From Ruegeria marina (GTDB lineage: Bacteria > Pseudomonadota > Alphaproteobacteria > Rhodobacterales > Rhodobacteraceae), in assembly GCF_900101475.1 (NCBI RefSeq), contig NZ_FMZV01000002.1:372001-436000 (forward strand): DNA of 64,000 bases. The letters run 5' to 3'. Of the stretch, positions 44,786 through 51,122 are shown one piece after another; within the stretch, counting starts at the first letter, position 1, and each line of letters begins with the position of its first letter. The position numbers were made by a program, and so were the translations under genes. The notes below the pieces were generated by a model. The model searched no databases. It was not told where the DNA came from and was given only the letters and a program-made list of their open reading frames with translations.

Positions 44786-46317
44786 TCAGGTGTCTCCTCT
44801 TCGAGTGTCAGAACGGGTGCGGCGGCCTGTCGTAGATCCTCAACCTGCAAGGGGTGCGTCGGTTTCGACAAACGGTTGCGAACAACCCAGATCAACCGTT
44901 CCTGTGCCCGGGTTATGGCCACATAGGCCAGCCGTTTCCACAAGGGTTGCCCTGCTTCGACACGTCCTGCACGCGCGGCGGCATAGAGATCCGGAGCAAA
45001 GACCTGCACGGTTTCCCACTGCGACCCCTGCGCCTTGTGAATGGTCACCGCCGCCCCGTGCAGAAATGTTGCGCCCATACGCGCGGCAAAAGGGATGAAC
45101 GGTTCTTCCTCATCCGGCTTTTCAATCTTGACGATCGAGGCAGCCGAGACTTGCGGATCTTCGGCACCGATCACGTGCAGCCGCGAAAACCCGGGTTTGC
45201 GGCCGGGGCCGAGATAGATCACCTGCGCGCCCTTGATCAGCCCGCGCGCCTCCAGATCGAGCCGCTTCTTGCGGTGCTTCAGCGGCAATTCAATCCCGTC
45301 GCAGATCAGCGGCTCGCCCTCCAGCAGTTCCTCGTCCGGAGCGCCATAAACAGTGCGAAAGGCATTGATCAGGCGGATTCGGGTGGCGTTGCGCCAGACC
45401 AGGACCGGGCTGCGCGCCATCAGGTCCACCTCGACCCTCTGTCCCCAGACGATCCGGTCGTCCCCGCGTGCCTTGTCCTCGACCATGTGCTCGAAGGTTT
45501 CGAAATCCAGCGCCGGGTCGGCCAACGCATGGGCAAGGTCCAGGATAGGGTTGTCCGCCTCCTGCCGGTGAACGCGGCTCAGGTTCAATTTGCGAGGCTC
45601 GGGCAATCCGTCGAACACCATCGAACCCGACTGGTTCACCGGCGCCAGCTGTGCCGGATCGCCGAACAGAACCAGCGTCGGGAATATCTCCTTGAGGTCC
45701 TCGAACTGGCGGTCGTCGAGCATCGAGGCTTCGTCGATGAAGCCTATATCAAGCGGTTCTTCTCGCCGCTTCCAACCTGTGATGAAATCAGATCCGCGCA
45801 GCCCCGCAGCCGCCAAAGCCCCGGGGATCGAATTGTTGCGCGCATAAAACGAGGCGGCGCGGTCCAGCGCCTCATAGCTCAGCCCTTCGATCTCCGGGCG
45901 CTCACCGTTGCCTGCCAGCCATTCGGCGATCCGCTCGTAATCCGGATCGTAGACCGGGGTATAAAGGATGCGGTGAATTGTGGTTGCAGGAACGCCGCGC
46001 AGCCGCAAGACGCTGGCCGCCTTGTTGGTGGGGGCAAGCACCGCCAGGGTTCGGCGGTCCTTGGTCTTTCGCCCTTCATAGTCGCCGGACACGACCTGCA
46101 CACCGGCCTGCGTCAGGGTCTTGCACAACTCGGCCAGCAGCAACGTCTTTCCCGATCCCGCCTTGCCGATGACGGCCATCACGCCGGTCACGCCGCCGCC
46201 AGGCGGGCGCAACAGCGCTTCGTCCTCCAGGTCGATGCCAGCGGCGTTCAACAGCTCGGCAATCGCGTCATAGGCACTGGCCTGATCGTCGGAAAAGGTG
46301 ACGGCATTCTGTGTCAT
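44782..46317 (-). CDS. RecD-like superfamily 1 DNA helicase (ATP-dependent)
   Basis: 511-residue SF1B-type helicase. Walker A GKAGSGKT is at 51-58, followed by LAPTNKAASVLRLRG (motif Ia), GFIDEASMLDD (motif II), LFGDPAQLAPV (motif III), VTIHKAQGSQWETVQV (motif V) and YVAITRAQERLIWV (motif VI). It lacks the long N-terminus of RecD2, so it is a compact Pif1/RecD relative probably acting in replication or recombination. It starts 46 bases after luxI on the same strand, and a 12-base-pair hairpin ends on its start codon. Confidence 0.85.
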   Translation of the reverse strand: MTQNAVTFSDDQASAYDAIAELLNAAGIDLEDEALLRPPGGGVTGVMAVIGKAGSGKTLLLAELCKTLTQAGVQVVSGDYEGRKTKDRRTLAVLAPTNKAASVLRLRGVPATTIHRILYTPVYDPDYERIAEWLAGNGERPEIEGLSYEALDRAASFYARNNSIPGALAAAGLRGSDFITGWKRREEPLDIGFIDEASMLDDRQFEDLKEIFPTLVLFGDPAQLAPVNQSGSMVFDGLPEPRKLNLSRVHRQEADNPILDLAHALADPALDFETFEHMVEDKARGDDRIVWGQRVEVDLMARSPVLVWRNATRIRLINAFRTVYGAPDEELLEGEPLICDGIELPLKHRKKRLDLEARGLIKGAQVIYLGPGRKPGFSRLHVIGAEDPQVSAASIVKIEKPDEEEPFIPFAARMGATFLHGAAVTIHKAQGSQWETVQVFAPDLYAAARAGRVEAGQPLWKRLAYVAITRAQERLIWVVRNRLSKPTHPLQVEDLRQAAAPVLTLEEETPE

Positions 46318-46347
46318 GGCGCGACCCTACAGGCGAGGGTCGCGCCA
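46317..46347 (-). promoter_or_regulatory. 12-base-pair hairpin between luxI and the helicase start
   Basis: TGGCGCGACCCT (46317-46328) pairs perfectly with AGGGTCGCGCCA (46336-46347) around a seven-base loop. The last paired base is the A of the helicase ATG. It lies 16 bases past the luxI stop. With no T-run it is a poor intrinsic terminator and may instead hide the helicase start. Confidence 0.6.
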
Positions 46348-46363
46348 CACCAGTACCGTCAGG

Positions 46364-47002
46364 TCATGCCGAACGCAGTTTCCGCAGCTGGCCGCCCTTT
46401 GCAAAAGCCGCGTTGAACCACATGCGCGACAGGTCGCGCGACACACCCGCGCGGGCGGCAACACGCTCGCAATCGGCAGACGAATAGGGCCACAGACCGA
46501 CATATACCCGATTGCGGCCCTCACCTTCGCTGCCCAGAATTTCCGGCGAAGCTCCGATCAGGCGATAAATTCGAATCATCCTGTCGTCGAAGACGCCCGC
46601 TATATGGGTCAAGCCGAACCCATCCATGACCTCGCCGCCGCTCAGCATGATGGCCCCCGCAACGACCGAACTGGCCCGCCGTGACAGGCAAAAGCGTGTC
46701 ACCTCCCAGATCAGCGGGCTGCAGATCGGGCTTCCACCGGTCAGATGCCCAAAGACGTCGTTTATCATCACCGGCCCTGTGGTAGGCAGAAAGCGCATCG
46801 ATCCGCCATGCGTACCGTCAGGCTCTTCCCAAATGACATAAAGCGGGTTCAGGTCGTCGTAGCGATCCCTTTCCTCGCCAGTCTCGTTGATTTGAACATC
46901 CCAACCAAGACGTGTCTTGAACTGGTCGGCACGATCCAGAAACATCGACCTCGCCAACTTTGGAAACTGGTACAACTCGTCTGCATACAGGTAACGCAAC
47001 AT
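46364..47002 (-). CDS. luxI: Acyl-homoserine-lactone synthase (LuxI family)
   Basis: Makes N-acyl-homoserine lactone signals from SAM and acyl-ACP. The 212 residues carry the invariant LuxI set: R24, F28, W34, D49/D50 in RYDDLNPLYVI, R70 in GSMRFLPT, E100 and R103 in WEVTRFCLS. ATG 47002 follows AAGGGGA by seven bases; 20 in-frame residues upstream lack support. It is downstream of luxR on the same strand with an 84-base gap. Acyl chain length cannot be told from sequence. Confidence 0.95.
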   Translation of the reverse strand: MLRYLYADELYQFPKLARSMFLDRADQFKTRLGWDVQINETGEERDRYDDLNPLYVIWEEPDGTHGGSMRFLPTTGPVMINDVFGHLTGGSPICSPLIWEVTRFCLSRRASSVVAGAIMLSGGEVMDGFGLTHIAGVFDDRMIRIYRLIGASPEILGSEGEGRNRVYVGLWPYSSADCERVAARAGVSRDLSRMWFNAAFAKGGQLRKLRSA

Positions 47003-47010
47003 GATTTTGT

Positions 47011-47042
47011 CCCCTTGCCGTCCCAATATGGAACAAAAGGGG
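47011..47042 (-). promoter_or_regulatory. Hairpin covering the luxI ribosome binding site
   Basis: In the luxI leader CCCCTT (47042-47037, reverse strand) can pair with AAGGGG (47016-47011), which is the ribosome site; an inner GTTCC/GGGAC pairing stabilises it. The luxI ATG follows at 47002. No clear lux box was seen in the 47003-47086 gap. Confidence 0.45.
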
Positions 47043-47086
47043 TACGAAAGAATGGTTAACATCCGGTCATTAGGTCGTGCACCGCA

Positions 47087-47806
47087 TTAAACCACGATCA
47101 AACCGCGACTCATCGCCGTCGCTATCGCATGGGTTGTATTCAGGGCGCCCAGTTTGAACCGGGCGCTTTCAATATAGACCCGCAAGGTATGCTCTGAAAT
47201 CGACAGGGAATGAGCAACCTGCGCCCGGTTGTACCCGAGCGCCAGCAAGGTCATGGCGTCCACTTCCCTAGGGGACAAGGTTCGCGAGAATTCCGGTTGG
47301 CGGTTGGCTTCGAATTCCAGCGCTTTACGGTTGAAGTAATGCGCGATCAGGATCAGGTCCCGCGAATAGGTCGAGGTAAAATCAGACCAGACGGTATCGT
47401 CGCAGGTGTGGTTCACCGTGAACAGGGCGAACTGCCCGTTTGGCCCCCGGATCGGTATCGAGTACCCCTGGTTGCCAATGCCATGTTCCATGGCGTCCTT
47501 CAGGAATGCCCTTGCCACCTTGCCGGACCAATCGAGGCGTTTCCAGTCAACCGGGTGAAACCTTTGGAAGCACCCCAGAATGACCGGATCAATCCGGTGA
47601 TAATTCTGTAACAGGTAGCGGTCGACCCAAGGTTGCGGGTATGTCGTACACCCGTACTGATCCCCTGCGCTGTCTACCCAGTGATAGACAATGTGATCAA
47701 TGGCGAGGGTATCCCGCAGCGTCCGGGTTACCTGCTCTAGCTCCTCAAGCGCGCTGGCAGCGTCCAACTCCTCGAGGATGGGCTCCAAATTGACTTTTCC
47801 GTCCAT
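47087..47806 (-). CDS. luxR: LuxR family autoinducer-responsive regulator
   Basis: 239-residue quorum-sensing regulator. The autoinducer domain spans about 10-160 (HIVYHWVDSAGDQYG, WVDRYLLQNYHRIDPV with the conserved W, Y and D), and the C-terminal helix-turn-helix is LSPREVDAMTLLALGYNRAQVAHSLSISEHTLRVYIESARFKLGALNTTHAIATAMSRGLI. ATG 47806 has no ribosome site and lies inside an upstream small ORF, implying coupled translation. luxI follows. A luxR-luxI pair beside ccr recurs in roseobacters. Confidence 0.92.
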   Translation of the reverse strand: MDGKVNLEPILEELDAASALEELEQVTRTLRDTLAIDHIVYHWVDSAGDQYGCTTYPQPWVDRYLLQNYHRIDPVILGCFQRFHPVDWKRLDWSGKVARAFLKDAMEHGIGNQGYSIPIRGPNGQFALFTVNHTCDDTVWSDFTSTYSRDLILIAHYFNRKALEFEANRQPEFSRTLSPREVDAMTLLALGYNRAQVAHSLSISEHTLRVYIESARFKLGALNTTHAIATAMSRGLIVV

Positions 47807-47963
47807 GAGTAAGCGCCAATGCCTCTTCGTACTTGGACGCAATCTCGGTAGCGGCGATCAACTTGGTATCGTCAAGCTGCTCGGCCAGCGCACTCAGACC
47901 GTTCGCCACGGCGAAAGATTTGAGGTCCGACAGTACGTCCAGGATCCATTCGTTATGTGGCAT
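47745..47963 (-). CDS. Small ORF overlapping the luxR start
   Basis: 72-residue ORF beginning MPHNEWILDVLSDLKSFAVA with a good ribosome site (GGGGAGAG, five bases before ATG 47963). The first 45 residues look like an amphipathic helical protein (ALAEQLDDTKLIAATEIASKYEEAL); the last 20 overlap luxR by 62 bases in another frame. I know no function. Either it is a real small protein coupled to LuxR or a leader ORF that carries ribosomes to the luxR start. Confidence 0.65.
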   Translation of the reverse strand: MPHNEWILDVLSDLKSFAVANGLSALAEQLDDTKLIAATEIASKYEEALALTHGRKSQFGAHPRGVGRCQRA

Positions 47964-47981
47964 CAGACTCTCCCCGAAAAG

Positions 47982-47998
47982 GTTAACGAAGCGTTAAC
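47982..47998. promoter_or_regulatory. GTTAACG palindrome upstream of the luxR unit
   Basis: GTTAACG-AAG-CGTTAAC is a perfect seven-base inverted repeat with a three-base spacer, 18 bases before the small ORF start. It could be an operator for the luxR transcript. It does not resemble a classical lux box. Confidence 0.45.
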
Positions 47999-48116
47999 TC
48001 AACCATAGCATGTACCCATTGGGTTAGGAAATTCGCTTCTTTCCACTCCCCAAAAGTAGTGAGGCACAAATTCGCAAACCACTGAAACGCTGTCTGCGCC
48101 GGTTGCAAACGAAATG

Positions 48117-48146
48117 GCCCGCGAACCACATCTGTGATTCGCGGGC
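48117..48146 (-). terminator. Terminator hairpin of ccr
   Basis: GCCCGCGAA and TTCGCGGGC form a nine-base-pair stem; inside, CACA and TGTG pair around TC. It lies 29 bases after the ccr stop on the reverse strand and is followed by CATTTCGTTT, a broken T-tract. Confidence 0.75.
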
Positions 48147-48175
48147 ATGTTGACTGCTTCAAGCTGAAAGCGGGG

Positions 48176-49462
48176 TTAACCCCGGGCGTCGAGCACTTCT
48201 TCAAGAGTCCGCAGACCCGTCCGGGGCGATTGCACCAGAACTGACATGTTGCCCGGCTTGTGTTCGTTGCGCATCATCTTCATATGCGCCTCGGGCAGAT
48301 CATTCCAGGTGAACACTTCGGACATGCAAGGATCAAGACGACGCTCCAGCATCAGCCGGTTGGCGGCCGCCGCCTGTTTCAGATGAGCGAAGTGCGAGCC
48401 CTGCAGGCGCTTCTGGTGCATCCACATGTAACGCACATCAAAGGTACAGTTGAACCCGCTGGTGCCGGCGCAGATGACCACCATGCCGCCCTTTTTCACC
48501 ACCAGCGACGACACCGGAAAGGTCGCCTCGCCGGGATGTTCAAAGACCATGTCCACGTTCACACCCTTGCCGGTGATATCCCAGATCGCCTTGCCGAACT
48601 TGCGGGCCTCTTTCAACCACTCGGCATATTCCGGCGTATTGACCGTGGGCAGTTGTCCCCAGCACTTGAATTCCTTGCGGTTGATCACGCCCTTGGCGCC
48701 CAGCCCCATGACGAAGTCGCGCTTGTCCTCGTCCGAAATCACGCCGATCGCGTTCGCGCCGGCAGTGTTGATCAGCTGGATCGCATAGGAGCCCAGACCG
48801 CCCGACGCGCCCCAGACCAGGACGTTCTGACCCGGCTGCAGGTCATGCGGCGGGTGGCCGAAAAGCATCCGGTAAGCGGTCGCCAGCGTCAGCGTGTAGC
48901 AGGCGCTTTCCTCCCAGGTCAGATGCTTGGGGCGCGGCATCAGCTGTTGCGCTTGAACACGGGTGAATTGCGCGAACGAGCCGTCGGGCGTCTCGTACCC
49001 CCAGATGCGCTGGCTCGGAGAATACATCGGATCGCCGCCGTTGCATTCCTCGTCATCGCCGTCGTCCTGGTTGCAGTGGATCACCACTTCGTCGCCGACC
49101 TTCCAGCGCTTGACCCTGTCACCCACCGCCCAAACGATGCCCGCGGCGTCGGAACCCGCGATGTGATAGGGCTGCTTGTGGCCGTCGAAGGGGCTGATCG
49201 GCTTACCCAGCGCCGCCCAGACACCGTTGTAGTTGACGCCTGCGGCCATCACCAGCACCAGCACCTCATGGCTGTCGAGCACGGGGATATCCACGACCTC
49301 CTGCTGCATCGCGGTATCGGGCTCGCCATGGCGTTCCCTGCGGATCGCCCAAGCGTACATCTTCTTCGGAACGTATCCCAACGGGGGGATTTCGCCCATT
49401 TCATAAAGATCTTTTTCGGGCGCCTCGTAGGAAGCGATACCGCTGTCGGTGTCCAAAGCCAT
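48176..49462 (-). CDS. ccr: Crotonyl-CoA carboxylase/reductase
   Basis: Key enzyme of the ethylmalonyl-CoA pathway: reductively carboxylates crotonyl-CoA to ethylmalonyl-CoA with NADPH. The 428 residues belong to the zinc-free MDR family: MYAWAIRRERHGEP, YNGVWAALGKP, HIAGSDAAGIVWAVG, HCNQDDGDDEECNGGDPMYSPSQRIWGYETPDGSFAQF and the NADPH loop VWGASGGLGSYAIQL. ATG 49462 follows AAAGGAGG. It lies near ecm with only an acyltransferase gene between. The pathway lets the cell grow on acetate-level carbon. Confidence 0.97.
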   Translation of the reverse strand: MALDTDSGIASYEAPEKDLYEMGEIPPLGYVPKKMYAWAIRRERHGEPDTAMQQEVVDIPVLDSHEVLVLVMAAGVNYNGVWAALGKPISPFDGHKQPYHIAGSDAAGIVWAVGDRVKRWKVGDEVVIHCNQDDGDDEECNGGDPMYSPSQRIWGYETPDGSFAQFTRVQAQQLMPRPKHLTWEESACYTLTLATAYRMLFGHPPHDLQPGQNVLVWGASGGLGSYAIQLINTAGANAIGVISDEDKRDFVMGLGAKGVINRKEFKCWGQLPTVNTPEYAEWLKEARKFGKAIWDITGKGVNVDMVFEHPGEATFPVSSLVVKKGGMVVICAGTSGFNCTFDVRYMWMHQKRLQGSHFAHLKQAAAANRLMLERRLDPCMSEVFTWNDLPEAHMKMMRNEHKPGNMSVLVQSPRTGLRTLEEVLDARG

Positions 49463-49556
49463 GGTGGCCTCCTTTATCAAGTCGTTGCCGCAATGCAGAA
49501 TCGCAGCTCTAAGGATGAAGTACTAACGAGTGCGCAACATTGCAACAACATTCGGT

Positions 49557-49572
49557 GTAATTTTGTAATTTT
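49557..49572. promoter_or_regulatory. Tandem GTAATTTT boxes upstream of ccr
   Basis: Two GTAATTTT units stand head to tail (49557-49564 and 49565-49572), about 95 bases before the ccr start and overlapping the acyltransferase stop. The same octamer occurs as an inverted pair in the ecm promoter. The rest of the 49463-49570 gap contains a repeated AATGTTG (reverse strand). Confidence 0.5.
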
Positions 49573-50971
49573 ATGACCCAGCGGGTGCAGAAAGTTCTTT
49601 CGCATATGCAGCGCTGCCATCCATCAGATGCTCAATCGACGCCGCGTAGTAGCCCAGCAACTCCTGCCTTTCGGTTCCGGGGCCAAATCGCCCATCCTTC
49701 TCGACCAGAACCCGGCGATCAATCAACTGGCGCAGACCTACCTCGATCGCGTAAAATCGGTCATCGCGTGGCAGGTGAATCTGAGCGTTAGGCAGACCGG
49801 CAAGCACATCGTCGAAGGCCGAGGCAAGCGCGCTGCGGGTCATCGGCCCGTGCTGCCGGATCAGCCAGGCCACCATTGGCACAGGCAACACCGGCACAAC
49901 GGATCCGATGCGCAGCATGAGTTCTCTGGCCAGCGGAACCGTGACATCCCCCTCCCTGTCCCGCCGGAACTCGGTCAGGGACAGCGGCGCTCCAAAACTC
50001 ACTGCAGCATAGCCGAAACGGTGGAACCGGCCGGTGATCTTGCGCCAGAACTGTTTCAGCGACCACATGGTGATAACGCCGATCCGCGCCCGGAACCTAC
50101 GCTCGCCGCTGTTTGCCGCCGCAGTCAGAATCGTATCCTCCAGCACCCGGTCATAGTTCAGCGATACAGGCACGAACACGACATCGCGCCCCGAGGGGTC
50201 GGCCCCGTCCACGATATATTTCAAGAGACCCAGCTTCGGCCTGCCCAATCCCCCGGTCAGGCTCAACCCTCCCTCGGGAAACATTGCTTGCGTCACCCCG
50301 GCCTCGGTTGCGTGACGGACGTAGGTGGCCAAAACCTTGCGGTACAGATCGCTGCGTGATCTGCGGCGGATAAAATACGCCCCCATGGCCCGGATCAGGC
50401 CACTCAGCGGCCAGACCCTTGCCCATTCCCCAACCGCATAGCTCAGTGCCGACTGATCTGCGGCCAGATAGGTCACCAGCACGTAATCCATGTTGCTGCG
50501 ATGGTTCATGACAAAAACCACCGTCGCCTCGGGGTCGATCTGTTTCAGCGCCTCCGGATTCAGATGCCCCAGCCGGACACGGTAAAACGAGTTCGAAAGA
50601 AACCGCGCCAGCCGGATGGCGAAACTGAAGTAGGTGAATGCGGAAAACCCCGGAACGATTTCACGGGCATATCTTCGCGCCTGTTCGAACGCGACCGCTT
50701 CGGGAATACTCTCTTCGCGCGCACGTTCCTGGACCGCTCTGGCAACTTCGGGGTCATAGATCAGTCTCTGGATCATGTCGTGCCGCCGCGCCAGCTTGAA
50801 TGGCTGAATCGGCCGCGCCAGCCGGGTGTTCAATCGGGTGACAGCACGTTCGAGCCGACGGCGAAAAAACCACCGCACCGATGGAAACAAAAAATGCGAC
50901 GCAAAAGTGACCGCTGCGAATAGCACGATCAGCACGAACAGCCAAAGCGGAAGTTCCACGGTCTCGGTCAT
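49571..50971 (-). CDS. 1-acyl-sn-glycerol-3-phosphate/glycerol-3-phosphate acyltransferase (PlsB-like)
   Basis: 466-residue membrane acyltransferase. An N-terminal helix (LPLWLFVLIVLFAAVTFASHFLF) precedes the LPLAT domain with block I FVMNHRSNMDYVLVTY (H-x4-D), block II AMGAYFIRRRS and block III FPEGGLSLTG. PlsB is longer (about 800), so this is a shorter family member that acylates glycerol phosphate or a lysolipid. ATG 50971 follows CAGGGTG; further in-frame ATG 51052 is unsupported. It sits between ccr and ecm, but is not a pathway enzyme. Confidence 0.85.
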   Translation of the reverse strand: MTETVELPLWLFVLIVLFAAVTFASHFLFPSVRWFFRRRLERAVTRLNTRLARPIQPFKLARRHDMIQRLIYDPEVARAVQERAREESIPEAVAFEQARRYAREIVPGFSAFTYFSFAIRLARFLSNSFYRVRLGHLNPEALKQIDPEATVVFVMNHRSNMDYVLVTYLAADQSALSYAVGEWARVWPLSGLIRAMGAYFIRRRSRSDLYRKVLATYVRHATEAGVTQAMFPEGGLSLTGGLGRPKLGLLKYIVDGADPSGRDVVFVPVSLNYDRVLEDTILTAAANSGERRFRARIGVITMWSLKQFWRKITGRFHRFGYAAVSFGAPLSLTEFRRDREGDVTVPLARELMLRIGSVVPVLPVPMVAWLIRQHGPMTRSALASAFDDVLAGLPNAQIHLPRDDRFYAIEVGLRQLIDRRVLVEKDGRFGPGTERQELLGYYAASIEHLMDGSAAYAKELSAPAGS

Positions 50972-51045
50972 GGCCGCACCCTGCCACCAAAAGCCGCGCC
51001 TCACAATCGTCTGATAAACTGCGTTCCTTGCCGCGATGCAGCGAA

Positions 51046-51092
51046 TTGACATGTCCCGAAAATTACGATTTAGAACCTCTCAGAGTAATTTT
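51046..51092 (+). promoter_or_regulatory. ecm promoter with inverted AAAATTAC/GTAATTTT boxes
   Basis: TTGACA (51046-51051), 17 bases, then TTTAGA (51069-51074) make a good sigma-70 promoter. AAAATTAC (51059-51066) and GTAATTTT (51085-51092) form an inverted pair around the -10 element. A regulator bound there would block or guide RNA polymerase. The transcript should start near 51081, ahead of the ATG at 51123. Confidence 0.6.
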
Positions 51093-51122
51093 ATTGCCGC
51101 AGAAGAATCGAGGATGCCGCCC

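Noticed and set aside
47003-47086. Lux box in the luxR-luxI gap
   Set aside because: I looked for an 18-20 base dyad of lux type and found only short partial symmetry such as GTGCAC; not enough to call.
49463-49570. Specific -35/-10 promoter for ccr
   Set aside because: Several weak matches exist on the reverse strand but none is better than the others.
51036-51122. Upstream ATG for a longer Ecm
   Set aside because: It lies upstream of a good -35/-10 pair and has no ribosome site; the extra residues are not Ecm-like.
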